Positions 15,817 to 24,451 are shown, counted from the stretch's first letter. The stretch: DNA of 64,000 nucleotides from Mesorhizobium sp. (GCA_019635735.1 JAHBYX010000009.1:1-64000), one strand, 5' to 3'. Notes: generated by a model not told the origin, from the letters alone. A program made the numbers and translations.

Positions 15817-16983
15817 TTAGACGGCGGTCCGGCCGCCAAGCGTCTCGGCGACCCAGTCGGCGATGTAGGCGCCGGCGTTCGCCGAATTGTCGAAACTCGC
15901 GTGCTGCACGCCGCCTTCGCGTTCGGTGAAGATCTTCAGCTCGCGCTTCGGGCTGTTGACCAGTTGCTCATAGGTCCGTTCGGCCCATTTCAGCGGGATC
16001 TGGCTGTCCTTCTGGCCGTGCGTGACGAGGAACGGCACCCGGATGCGGTCGAGAATGCCGTCGAGATGAACGTCCTCGGCAATCCGCATGAATTCATCGA
16101 TGTCCTCGGCGCCCCAGACCCAGCAGACATGGTTCCAGTAGTGCGGGACCGGAAAATCGCCCTCGCGCTCCAGTCGCTTTCGCTGCACGTCGCGCCAGTC
16201 GTGGTTGGCGCCCCAGGCGACCCCGCAGGCGAAACGCGGCTCGAAGGCGACGGCGCGCGGGCAGTAGTAGCCGCCGAGCGACACGCCCTCGAGCCCGATG
16301 CGTCTGGCGTCGACTTGCGGCTGTGCTTCCAGCCAGTCGACGACGCGCGACGCCCAATGCTCGCTGTCGTAACGCGCGGTCAGATCCTGAAGCCGCAGCG
16401 CCTCGCCCGTGCCCGGCTGGTCGACGATGAGGGAGGCGACGCCGCGACGGGCCAGCCATTCGGGCAGGCCGACGAGATATTTCATCTCCTTCGTCGAATC
16501 GAGACCGTTGACCTGCACCAGCAGCGGCTGCGGCCCCTCGACGCCTCTCGCGGGGACGTAGAGCGCCGCCAGATGGCTACCCTCGTACGGGATTTCGATC
16601 CGGCGTGCCGGCGCGCCGGACTGGGCGAGGCCGTTGGCGAACGTTTCGAGGAAGCGCCTGTAGAGCGCCAGGCGGCCTTCCGATCCGTGCGCCTGCAGGC
16701 GTTCGGCAGTGACCATGTAGTTGGCGGCGCGCAGCAGCTTGTCGCCCGAGGAGATCAGGCGGCCTTGTGCCTCGTCCTCAGACGCAAGCCCGACGAGCTT
16801 GTCGGCCATCTTCACCCAGGTTTCGCGGAACGCCTGCGTACCGGCTGTGTCCGGTGCTTTTGCAGCTTCCTGCAGCGGGGCGCACATCTCCTCGATCTCG
16901 CCGATGCGCGCGCCCATCTCGATCGAAAGGTCGACCGACAGGTTCCAGACGTAATTGGTCGGAAAATATCTGAACAAAACCAC
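15817..16983 (-). CDS. Alpha/beta hydrolase, 2,6-dihydroxypseudooxynicotine hydrolase-like
   Basis: A 388-residue serine hydrolase with an extended N-terminal cap region (about residues 1-125) and a C-terminal alpha/beta-hydrolase domain. The nucleophile elbow is GVSLGG with Ser235, the oxyanion segment QVNGLDSTKE lies near 157-166, the acid is in HGQKDSQIP and the histidine in GVQHASF near the C-terminus. The layout resembles the C-C bond hydrolase of nicotine degradation (DHPON hydrolase) and related FrsA-like esterases. The GTG start at 16983 is preceded by CAGGGGAAA. It is first in the operon and divergent from the LysR gene, so it is likely the directly regulated gene. Confidence 0.82.
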   Translation of the reverse strand: MVLFRYFPTNYVWNLSVDLSIEMGARIGEIEEMCAPLQEAAKAPDTAGTQAFRETWVKMADKLVGLASEDEAQGRLISSGDKLLRAANYMVTAERLQAHGSEGRLALYRRFLETFANGLAQSGAPARRIEIPYEGSHLAALYVPARGVEGPQPLLVQVNGLDSTKEMKYLVGLPEWLARRGVASLIVDQPGTGEALRLQDLTARYDSEHWASRVVDWLEAQPQVDARRIGLEGVSLGGYYCPRAVAFEPRFACGVAWGANHDWRDVQRKRLEREGDFPVPHYWNHVCWVWGAEDIDEFMRIAEDVHLDGILDRIRVPFLVTHGQKDSQIPLKWAERTYEQLVNSPKRELKIFTEREGGVQHASFDNSANAGAYIADWVAETLGGRTAV

Positions 16984-17124
16984 TTTCCCCTGATGCCTGC
17001 GGGAAGGTGGCCGCGAAATGTCGCGCCCGACGGACATGCATTGCTGCACCTTTGTCCGTCGCCTCCTCCCTTGAAAGGGCATAGGCGAGGACCGTGTATT
17101 TGGGAAATTGAATGATTCGATATA

Positions 17125-17147
17125 AGGTATTCAGGCTCTGAATACCT
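17125..17147. promoter_or_regulatory. LysR-type operator palindrome
   Basis: Perfect 10-bp inverted repeat AGGTATTCAG-N3-CTGAATACCT, containing a T-N11-A LysR box. It lies in the divergent region between the catabolic operon (start 16983) and the LysR gene (start 17166), 18 bp before the LysR start codon, the expected place for an autoregulatory and activating site. Confidence 0.7.
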
Positions 17148-17165
17148 CTGGAAAGAACCTTCGGA

Positions 17166-18074
17166 ATGCGTTTCAAGAACCTCGACCTTAACCTGCTCGT
17201 CGCGATGGATCTGCTTCTAGCCGAGCGGAACGTCAGCCGCGCCGCCGACAAGATGAACATCACCCAGTCCGCGATGAGCAATGCACTGGCGCGCCTGCGA
17301 AGCTATTTCGACGATCCCCTTCTGACGCCCGTCGGCCGCGGCCTGGAGCTTACGCCGCGGGCGGAGTCCATGCGGCATTCCGTTCGCGACATCATCGTCC
17401 GCGTCGAGGCAGCGGTCTCCACGGATGTGCACTTCGATCCGTCCCAGACCGCCAGGCAGTTCAGTATACTGCTGTCGGATTACTCCATGACCGTGCTGAT
17501 GCCCAAGGTACTCGCGCTTGCCGAACTGGAGCGTTCCCGTGCCCAGTTCCAGCTGCTTCCGCAGATGGAGCGCCCGGAAAAGGCCATCGAGCGCGGCGAG
17601 GCCGATCTGGTCATAGCTCCCAAAGCGTTCATCTCGGACGAACATCCCAGTGAGACACTCTTCGAGGACGGGTTCGTGTGTGCGGCGTGGAAGGATGGGC
17701 GCTACGGAAAGGCGCCGCTGACGAAGGAGCAGTATCTCGAGGCCGGCCATATCCGCATGATGCCGCCCGAGAGGGGAGTAAGCTATGACATGAAGTCGCT
17801 CGAGGAGCGCGGGATCGCACGGCGCATCGAGGTTACATGCTACAGCTTTGCCGCGATGCCTCACCTTATTGTCGGCACCGATCGTCTGGCGACCATCCAC
17901 GGCTTGCTCGCCGCGCAGATTGCGCCATCGCTTCCTATCGTATGCCACGAGGTGCCGCTTCCCATGGTCCCGTTGCAGCAGTGCCTCCAGTGGCATCAGT
18001 ACAAAAGCCAGGATCCCGGCATACTCTGGCTCCGACGGCTCATCCAGAAGGCTGCGCGGATGATCGACTTATGA
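17166..18074 (+). CDS. LysR family transcriptional regulator (NodD/NahR-like)
   Basis: A 302-residue LysR-type regulator. The winged HTH occupies about residues 8-66 (AERNVSRAADKMNITQSAMS and following), opening with FKNLDLNLLVAMDLLL, which is characteristic of the NodD/NahR/NahR-like branch that senses aromatic inducers. The ligand-binding domain covers about residues 90-300. It is divergent from the aromatic catabolic operon and a 23-bp palindrome lies between them, so it probably controls that operon in response to a pathway compound. The 3' end abuts a truncated uxuA gene on the other strand, marking a rearrangement junction. Confidence 0.93.
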   Translation: MRFKNLDLNLLVAMDLLLAERNVSRAADKMNITQSAMSNALARLRSYFDDPLLTPVGRGLELTPRAESMRHSVRDIIVRVEAAVSTDVHFDPSQTARQFSILLSDYSMTVLMPKVLALAELERSRAQFQLLPQMERPEKAIERGEADLVIAPKAFISDEHPSETLFEDGFVCAAWKDGRYGKAPLTKEQYLEAGHIRMMPPERGVSYDMKSLEERGIARRIEVTCYSFAAMPHLIVGTDRLATIHGLLAAQIAPSLPIVCHEVPLPMVPLQQCLQWHQYKSQDPGILWLRRLIQKAARMIDL

Positions 18075-18109
18075 GCGCTGCCCCCTGATTCGAGGCTAGA
18101 GCGCATCGT

Positions 18110-18349
18110 GCCCCGATCGGTGTCTTCGCTTACGGGCAGGCTTTCGACCACGTCCGAAGAGAGCGTTGACGGACTGCCGTCGGATCGGCGCTCGATCAGG
18201 TCCTGCCGGCGCGTGATGTCCTCCGGGCTCCAGACCGTGCCGTTGGAAACGTGGTGCAGCGCCGAGACGATGCCCGCCGCGCCCGTCTGCGCGATATCTT
18301 CGAGCTTTGCCGTGTCGTTCGGTCCGAACCGGCGACATGTGTGCCTCAC
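18110..18349 (-). pseudogene. uxuA: Mannonate dehydratase, N-terminal remnant
   Basis: The leftward frame beginning at ATG 18349 starts MRHTCRRFGPNDTAKLEDIA and continues with GIVSALHHVSNGTVWSPEDI, then VVESLPVSED, which is the conserved N-terminus of UxuA (compare E. coli MEQTWRWYGPND and VVTALHHIPNGEVW). Homology stops around residue 77 (near 18120), and the frame then runs into the 3' end of the LysR gene and contains unrelated residues. About 320 of the usual ~400 residues are missing, so no active dehydratase can be made. Its start overlaps the stop of the upstream oxidoreductase gene (ATGA), showing it was once the last intact gene of the uronate operon. Confidence 0.82.
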
Positions 18350-19368
18350 GGCCGCTCCTCCAGGCGTCGGGCCGAGACCTGCGCCTCGATCGCGAGCCGG
18401 GTGACCGTCAGTGCATGGTGCCGTGGCATCGCGGTGGCGGTGCGCAGCCGCACGTCGTTCTGAAAATTGGCGAAGTAGGTCAGTGGTTCGGACGAGCAGT
18501 CGATGTGGCGGGATTCCCTAGCATCGACCAGGAACAGGTGATCCGCGCCCGGACGCCCGTCGAGATCGACATACTTCCTGAGTTCTATCGTACCTTCGGT
18601 GCCGAGGAGGAACAGCCGCCCGTCGCCCCAGGCCGGCAGTCCATTCTGGGTATACCAGTCGACCCGGATGAACCCAGTCGCCGCGTGCGCGCGCAGCAGG
18701 ATCTCGCCGAAATCCTCGAACTGCGGCACGTCCGGCAGCGAGTGGTTTGCGACCGAGCTTGCGACAACTTCCGCATCAGCGTTGCCGGTGAAATGGAGAA
18801 ACTGGTCGATCTGGTGCGAACCGATGTCGGTGAGAATGCCGCCAAATGTCTCGGGTTCGAAGAACCATGGCGGGCGAATGGCCCGGTTGAGACGGTGCGG
18901 TCCGAGCCCGGTCGTCTGCACCACGCGGCCGATCGCGCCATCCGCCACGAGCCGCGACGCAACCTCGCAGGCGCGGACGACGTAGCGCTCGGAAAAGCAG
19001 ATTGAGAAGATGCGCCGGGTCTCGCGTTCCACGCATTCCAGTTCGGTGACCTGGTCGAACCTGGTTGCGCCCGGCTTGTCGACCATCACGTCCTTGCCGG
19101 CCCGCATGGCGCGGATTGCGATCGCCGGGCGATCACGGGGAATGGCTGCAGTCACGATGAAGTCTATCGTCGGATCGTCGAACAGGCGCTCGCGGTCGAC
19201 CGGCCGGAGGTCGGGAAAGCGCTCGCGAAAACCCGCGAGGACACGCGGGTCGCTGGTCATGGGGCAATAGCCCACGCATTCTGCGCCGGCGGCGATGTTT
19301 TCGCCGACGAGGTGGAAGATGTGGCGATGGTCGAGCCCGATCGCCCCGAAACGCAAGGGCTGGTTCAT
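18346..19368 (-). CDS. Gfo/Idh/MocA family oxidoreductase
   Basis: A 340-residue NAD(P)-dependent dehydrogenase. The N-terminal Rossmann part starts FGAIGLDHRHIFHL, the dinucleotide-proximal lysine lies in MVDKPGATRFDQV (the EKP-type motif, with Asp instead of Glu), and the C-terminal catalytic part has GGILTDIGSHQIDQFLHF. Family members oxidise or reduce sugars and sugar acids. It overlaps the preceding oxidoreductase gene by 4 bp and its stop overlaps the start of the truncated uxuA gene. The operon context (TRAP transporter, second oxidoreductase, uxuA) suggests a hexuronate or related sugar acid, but the substrate cannot be fixed. Confidence 0.88.
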   Translation of the reverse strand: MNQPLRFGAIGLDHRHIFHLVGENIAAGAECVGYCPMTSDPRVLAGFRERFPDLRPVDRERLFDDPTIDFIVTAAIPRDRPAIAIRAMRAGKDVMVDKPGATRFDQVTELECVERETRRIFSICFSERYVVRACEVASRLVADGAIGRVVQTTGLGPHRLNRAIRPPWFFEPETFGGILTDIGSHQIDQFLHFTGNADAEVVASSVANHSLPDVPQFEDFGEILLRAHAATGFIRVDWYTQNGLPAWGDGRLFLLGTEGTIELRKYVDLDGRPGADHLFLVDARESRHIDCSSEPLTYFANFQNDVRLRTATAMPRHHALTVTRLAIEAQVSARRLEERP

Positions 19369-20393
19369 GGCGTGACCGTTACGGGTCGGCCCGTCCTGCC
19401 GGTTTCGATCAGTGCATCGATCAGGTGGTGCACCTTGAGCGCCTCCTCTCCCGTCACCCGAGGCGCGCGCCCGGTCTGGATCGCCGCGACAAAGTCGGCC
19501 ATGACCGAGCGGTGGTAGTCGTGTGGAAAGGCCATGGGGTCGGCCCCGGTGCCGCCTGCGCTCATATCGGCCGCGATGGACTCGCGGCGCCCGTCCTGGA
19601 ACTGCACGAGCATCTCGGTGCTGGCGAGCCTGGCGGTCCCTCTCTCGCAGGTCAACACAATCTCCTCGGCGAAGCCGGGGAAGGCGGCGGTGGTGGCGTC
19701 CACGGTTCCGAGGGCGCCGTTCTCGAAGCGCAGGGCTGCGCAGACCATGTCCTCCGTCTCCATGCGATGGACAGGCGTCGTGGTGGCAAAGCCGGTGACG
19801 GTCTCGACCTGTCCCGCCAGGCTCAGCATCAGGTCGAGCGTGTGGATGCCTTGCGAGATGAGGACGCCGCCCCCGTCGCGTGCGAATGACCCGCGTCCCG
19901 GTTCGTCATAGTATGTCTGCGGCCGCCATAGGCGAATGGCGGTCGAGCAGCCGAGCACAGCTCCGAGATCGCCCGATGCGAGAATCTGCGCCAGTCGCAT
20001 GCCGGCCGGCCGAAACCGGTGCTGCAGCACGACGCCCATGGTCACGCCGGCAGCGCGGCAGCCTTCCACGAGTTCGACGGCGCGCGCGGTGCTGATGTCG
20101 AGAGGTTTCTCCATCAGGACGTGCTTGCCGGCGGCGGCACAGGCGAGCCCGATGTCGCGATGTGTGTTCGCGGGGGTGTAGACGGCTACCGCCTCGACGC
20201 TCCCGTCGTCCAGAATCACGTCGAGGCTGTCGCAGGTGGGAAACGGGAACTTCTCTCCGAAGGCCGCCCGTCGTTCCGCGCTGGGGCTGAAGGCATGGAC
20301 CACCTCGACCTCGTCAGCCAGATCGACCAGGCCCCTCGCGTGGGGCGTCACTGCCATGCCGAGGCCGACGATCGCTATTCGCGTCTTCTTCAC
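19365..20393 (-). CDS. Gfo/Idh/MocA family oxidoreductase
   Basis: A 342-residue sugar dehydrogenase-like protein. It starts with a Rossmann motif (IAIVGLGMAVTPHARGL), carries the EKP motif in VLMEKPLDI near residue 97, and has GGVLISQGIHTLDLMLSLAG in the C-terminal catalytic domain. It is the second of two tandem, divergent paralogues from the same family: the two share little beyond the fold, so they may catalyse successive steps such as oxidation and epimerising reduction. It lies 27 bp downstream of the TRAP permease gene and overlaps the next gene by 4 bp. Confidence 0.9.
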   Translation of the reverse strand: MKKTRIAIVGLGMAVTPHARGLVDLADEVEVVHAFSPSAERRAAFGEKFPFPTCDSLDVILDDGSVEAVAVYTPANTHRDIGLACAAAGKHVLMEKPLDISTARAVELVEGCRAAGVTMGVVLQHRFRPAGMRLAQILASGDLGAVLGCSTAIRLWRPQTYYDEPGRGSFARDGGGVLISQGIHTLDLMLSLAGQVETVTGFATTTPVHRMETEDMVCAALRFENGALGTVDATTAAFPGFAEEIVLTCERGTARLASTEMLVQFQDGRRESIAADMSAGGTGADPMAFPHDYHRSVMADFVAAIQTGRAPRVTGEEALKVHHLIDALIETGRTGRPVTVTP

Positions 20394-20420
20394 GTTAAGT
20401 CCCTCTGGATGTTGGTCCGC

Positions 20421-22298
20421 TCAGGGACCGAGCAGTGCGACCGGTAGCATGGTGAAAGCGGGCACGAAGGTCACCAGCATCAATACCGCCAGCAGCGCAA
20501 GGACGAAGGGCAGTACGGCCTTGAACGTCTCGGTCTGGTTGGCGCCGCCGACGCGGGCGGTCGTGAAGACCAGCACGCCGAGCGGCGGCGTAAGCGCCCC
20601 GATGACAAGGTTCATGACGATGACCACTCCGAACTGGATCGGGTCCATCCCTCCGGCGATCACCAACGGCACCAGGATCGGCACCAGAATGACCAGCGAG
20701 GCGATCATCTCCATGAACAGACCGACGACAATCAGGAACAGGTTGATGGCCAGGATCAGCAGGACCGGCTGCGAGACGAGGCCCGACAACCCTTGGGCGA
20801 TCTTCTGCGGCACCTGCTCGAAAGCCAGCACCCATGCGAACGGCGCGGCCGCTGCTATGATGATGACGATCACGACGGTGTCGAGTGCAGATTCCCGGAT
20901 CGCGGCGACGAAATTCGTCACCGTCAGCTTGCGGTAGAGCAACGCTCCGCACAGGATGGCGTAGATAAAGGCGATGGCTCCGGCCTCGGTGGCCGTGAAG
21001 ATGCCGAACCGCACGCCGCCCACGATGATGACCGGCAGGATCAGGGCCGGTATGGCAAGGCCGAGCGAGGATATGCGCTGGCGCCCCGACGCCTTAGGCA
21101 TGTCGCCCCCATAACCGCGCAGGCGCGACAGGAGATAGACGACGATCATGAGGGCAACGGCCACCAAGAGTCCCGGGACGATCGTCGCCACGAACAGGGC
21201 GCCCACCGACACCGATGCGAGCGCGGCATAGATGATCAATCCAAGACTTGGCGGGATGAGATTGGCGAGCGTCGCCGCCGAGGCTGTAAGTGCGGCGCCG
21301 AAGGGACGCGAGTATCCTCTCCTGGCCATCTCCGGGACGAGCAGCTTTGCGATCGTCGAGGCGTCTGCGGTCGAGGATCCGGAGACACCGGCGAGCATGG
21401 TGTTGGTGACCACGTTCGCCTGGCCCAGTCCCCCGCGCAGATGCCCGACGAGCTGCATGGCGAGGTCGACCAGGCGGGGCGTGATACCGCCGGCGTTCAT
21501 GACCGCGGCAGCGAGAATGAAGAAGGGGATGGCGAGCAGCGTAAAGGAGTTCAACGACGCGCCCATGTTCTGCGAGATCGTGACCAGAAGAATCGGATTG
21601 AACGCTGCGAAGGCGGCAAAGGCGCCGAAGGCCAGCGCGAACGCGACGGGAACGCCGATGACGATGGAGACGATGCCGACCGCGACAAGGACGATGGCGC
21701 TGCCGCTTTGGCCGTAGACGCTCGACGCGCCGTACCGGACAGCCAGGTAGATCAATAGGCCAGCGGCCAGAACTCCCAGCCCCTCCAGAATGCCGCGTCC
21801 GGGCCGCGGCCAGCCGAGGAAGAACAGGTTGAGCGCGCCGCCGACCGGGACAGCCACGAAAAAGTACTGCATCGACCATTGCAGCGCCGGCGAGGCCGAA
21901 ATGACGCGGGTGGTGTAGTCCCAGCCGTGGACAGTCATCATGATGCTCGCCGCGGCCATTACGGCGCGGTTAAACAAGAGCAGGTATTCGCGTGGCCGCT
22001 CAGGCAGGGCCCGCGTCACGACGTCAATCGAGATATGGGAATCGCGACCCGTGGCGACCGCCATGCCGATGAAGACCGACCATGCGAAAACCCAGGTCGC
22101 CAGCTCCTCCGGCCAAGGCAGACCGTAGTTGAAGCCGTAGCGCAAGACGACCTGCAGCGAGGCGACCGCAACCGCAACCAGCATCAGGCCGATGCAGACG
22201 GTCTCCAGCACTCGATCGACCACGGCTGCCAGACCATTGGGCACATTCCGAGACAACGCGCCTTCCGGCGCGGCATCGGTGTCGGCTTCATTCCTCAT
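20421..22298 (-). CDS. TRAP transporter fused permease (DctQ-DctM)
   Basis: A 625-residue fusion of the small and large TRAP permease subunits. Residues 1-170 are the four-helix DctQ part (VLRYGFNYGLPWPEELATW and RDSHISIDV), and about residues 195-620 form the DctM part with typical motifs GVSGSSTADAS, LIPPSLGLIIYA and NLVIGALTPPLG. TRAP systems use a sodium gradient for high-affinity uptake of organic acids. The fusion joins subunits that are separate in many species. It is 21 bp downstream of the DctP gene and precedes two oxidoreductase genes. Confidence 0.93.
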   Translation of the reverse strand: MRNEADTDAAPEGALSRNVPNGLAAVVDRVLETVCIGLMLVAVAVASLQVVLRYGFNYGLPWPEELATWVFAWSVFIGMAVATGRDSHISIDVVTRALPERPREYLLLFNRAVMAAASIMMTVHGWDYTTRVISASPALQWSMQYFFVAVPVGGALNLFFLGWPRPGRGILEGLGVLAAGLLIYLAVRYGASSVYGQSGSAIVLVAVGIVSIVIGVPVAFALAFGAFAAFAAFNPILLVTISQNMGASLNSFTLLAIPFFILAAAVMNAGGITPRLVDLAMQLVGHLRGGLGQANVVTNTMLAGVSGSSTADASTIAKLLVPEMARRGYSRPFGAALTASAATLANLIPPSLGLIIYAALASVSVGALFVATIVPGLLVAVALMIVVYLLSRLRGYGGDMPKASGRQRISSLGLAIPALILPVIIVGGVRFGIFTATEAGAIAFIYAILCGALLYRKLTVTNFVAAIRESALDTVVIVIIIAAAAPFAWVLAFEQVPQKIAQGLSGLVSQPVLLILAINLFLIVVGLFMEMIASLVILVPILVPLVIAGGMDPIQFGVVIVMNLVIGALTPPLGVLVFTTARVGGANQTETFKAVLPFVLALLAVLMLVTFVPAFTMLPVALLGP

Positions 22299-22319
22299 GA
22301 TGACGGACGGCGCCCGATA

Positions 22320-23345
22320 TCAGCCCAGCGCCCGGATGGCCTTGATCATCTCGGCCGTCTCCGCGCTCTTGGAACCGAACTCGTCGAACAGCTTCGATGT
22401 CTGTGATTCCATTTTGGCCAGTTCCTCGGCAGGTAACGCCTGGACGTTGACACCGAGGCCCTTCAGGTCTTCCAGTGTCTTGGCGGCGTTGGCGCGGTTG
22501 ATGCGGCGCTGCTCTGCGAAAGCCTCCCTGGCAGTCTCGCGTACCATGGTGCGAAGATCGTCCGGCAGGCTGTCGAGCCAGGCGGCATTCACGCGGACCG
22601 CCTTGGGCAGGAACCAGTGGCCGGTCAGCGTCAGGTCCTTGGCCTGTTCATGGAACTTGAATCCGACGATCGAGAACACGTCCGAATCGATGGCGTCGAT
22701 GATGCCGGTCGACAGCGCCGAATACTGCTCCGAATATGGCAGCGGCGTGGGGGCGGCGCCGAGCAGCGACCAGAAATCGACCCAGATCCGCAACTGCGGA
22801 ACACGGATCTTCAAACCCGAGAGATCCGCAAGCGAGCCGACCGGACGCTTGGCGAGAATATGACGGAAGCCGGTCTCGCCATAGGCGACGAATTCGACGC
22901 CAGTCTTCGCGCGCGCGATGTCGGAGCACTTCTGGCCGAGTTCGCCCTGCAGCACCCGGTCGACATGCTCCTCGCTCTTGTAAATGAATCCGGGCGCTCC
23001 GCCGAAGGCCGCGATTTCCGGCGCGATCGCCTCCTCCGAATCGGGACCGGCCGTGGTCACCTGGATCGTGCCGATCCGGCTGCCTTCGAGCGCCTCGGCG
23101 AGGCCGCCGAGCTGCGCTGCTGGAAAATGCTGGGCTTCGATGCGGCCGCCGCTCTTCTCGTTCATCGCCGCGGCCCAGGCATCGAAAGCATTGGTGATCG
23201 GCGTGCCGATGCCTTCTGTATGGGCGATCTTGCAGACGTATTTCTCCTGCGCCCGGGCGTTGCGGACGAATGCTGGCGCGGCGAGCGCGACAGTGCCGCC
23301 GGCAATGAAGCTGCGGCGCGAAATCCAGATGCCCTTTGAGGTCAT
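22320..23345 (-). CDS. TRAP transporter substrate-binding protein DctP
   Basis: A 341-residue periplasmic binding protein. The N-terminus (MTSKGIWISRRSFIAGGTVALAA) is a twin-arginine-type signal, with the likely cleavage after NARAQ. The mature domain shows the DctP pattern KIAHTEGIGTPITNAFDAWA and the conserved arginine region LKIRVPQ that pairs with substrate carboxylates. ATG 23345 is preferred over the adjacent ATG 23348 because it gives better spacing from AGGGAGG. First gene of a leftward operon, divergent from a GntR gene with palindromic operators between. The ligand is probably a sugar acid, by context only. Confidence 0.92.
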   Translation of the reverse strand: MTSKGIWISRRSFIAGGTVALAAPAFVRNARAQEKYVCKIAHTEGIGTPITNAFDAWAAAMNEKSGGRIEAQHFPAAQLGGLAEALEGSRIGTIQVTTAGPDSEEAIAPEIAAFGGAPGFIYKSEEHVDRVLQGELGQKCSDIARAKTGVEFVAYGETGFRHILAKRPVGSLADLSGLKIRVPQLRIWVDFWSLLGAAPTPLPYSEQYSALSTGIIDAIDSDVFSIVGFKFHEQAKDLTLTGHWFLPKAVRVNAAWLDSLPDDLRTMVRETAREAFAEQRRINRANAAKTLEDLKGLGVNVQALPAEELAKMESQTSKLFDEFGSKSAETAEMIKAIRALG

Positions 23346-23411
23346 CATTTCCTCCCTCGAATTGTCGTTCGGCGCCAGAATGCCCGGCAAAGGATCCGAC
23401 GATCGATTGCG

Positions 23412-23436
23412 GTATGGCACCATACTGGTATGATAC
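23412..23436. promoter_or_regulatory. GntR operator array
   Basis: Overlapping inverted repeats GTATGG-CA-CCATAC (23412-23425), CATAC-TG-GTATG (23421-23432) and GTATGATAC (23428-23436) share GTATG/CATAC half-sites. They lie between the DctP gene and the divergent FCD-family GntR gene and fit the GT-N-AC core of FadR-type operators. Confidence 0.62.
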
Positions 23437-23536
23437 ATAGTGAAACGAGACGCGCAAGCCAAAATGAGATTGGCGTCTCATCATAATTGCCATGTGAGCA
23501 TCCGTGCTCGTCGGCTATGGAGACTGTCGGTAGGCC

Positions 23537-24256
23537 ATGGACATTGCACTGCGTATGAGAGAGCCGATCGCGCCGCAGATCGTCGCGGCGCTCAGGCAGG
23601 GTATCGTCGAACTGCGGCTGCGTCCGGGCGAGGCGCTGTCCGAGTCAGAGATAGCCGCGCGATTTGGCGTCAGTCGCCAGCCGGTGCGCGAGGCCTTCAT
23701 CAAGCTCTCGGAGGCCGGTCTGGTCGAGATCAGGCCAAGCCGGGGGACTTACGTCATGAAGATTTCCGCCCGCGAATTGGCGAATGCCCGGTTCGTCCGC
23801 GAGGCGATCGAGTGTGACATCGCCAACAACGCCGGGCGACTGGCCGGTCCGCACCATGTCGCCGAACTGGAGGACCTCCTCGCCCGCCAGCGCGCCGCCG
23901 ACGCCCGCAACGACTATCGTTGCTTCAACGATCTTGACGAGGCCTTCCACCGCGCGATCGCAAGCATCGTCGACTGCGAGTACGCCTGGCGCATCGTCGA
24001 GGCCGCGCGGGTACAGACAGACCGCGTTCGTTTCCTCAGCCTGCCGAATGCCTCGCCCATGCCCCTGCTGATCCGTCAGCACGAGACGATCGTCGATCGT
24101 CTGGCTGCTAACGACCCAGAGGGAACCGAGGCCGCGATGCGGCGCCACCTGCGCGAGATCCTGGTGGCGCTGCCGCAGATCGCTGCATCGAACCCCGACC
24201 TGTTCGCGGATACGGAATTGCCGGCGCATACCCGTGGCCTGACACCGGCGGACTGA
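23537..24256 (+). CDS. GntR family transcriptional regulator, FCD (FadR) subfamily
   Basis: A 239-residue regulator with a winged HTH at about residues 12-75 (EALSESEIAARFGVSRQPVREAF) and an all-helical FCD ligand-binding domain at about 85-215. FCD metal ligands are plausible at the aspartate in FNDLDEAFHR and the histidines in RQHETIVDRL and MRRHLREI. Regulators of this type commonly respond to sugar acids such as uronates or gluconate. It is divergent from the TRAP/oxidoreductase operon and the intergenic region carries a repeated GTATGG/CCATAC palindrome, so it is most likely the local repressor. Confidence 0.92.
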   Translation: MDIALRMREPIAPQIVAALRQGIVELRLRPGEALSESEIAARFGVSRQPVREAFIKLSEAGLVEIRPSRGTYVMKISARELANARFVREAIECDIANNAGRLAGPHHVAELEDLLARQRAADARNDYRCFNDLDEAFHRAIASIVDCEYAWRIVEAARVQTDRVRFLSLPNASPMPLLIRQHETIVDRLAANDPEGTEAAMRRHLREILVALPQIAASNPDLFADTELPAHTRGLTPAD

Positions 24257-24451
24257 CCGCATGTCCGGCTTCTTGCTCGAATCGGACGCCATCGCACTTC
24301 CTCGGGGCCCTTGGGCGCGCGCACGCGGTGCGACTTTGGGCGTATCTCAGTTTCGCGTTGCCGGTGGCGGGTGGGAAAGGTGCAGAACCGGACTGCGGCC
24401 TTTCGGAGAAGGGAATCCGCGCGAGACGAACTCTCGCGCGGCGCCGCTGTG
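24257..24451. other. Short convergent intergenic region, no gene seen
   Basis: About 195 bp between the stop codons of the GntR gene and the aminotransferase gene. I see no gene, RNA or clear terminator hairpin with a T-run in it. Confidence 0.5.

Noticed and set aside
16984..17082. 33-codon N-terminal extension of the alpha/beta hydrolase
   Set aside because: Residues are basic and unlike the family; GTG 16983 has a good ribosome-binding site and matches the family start.
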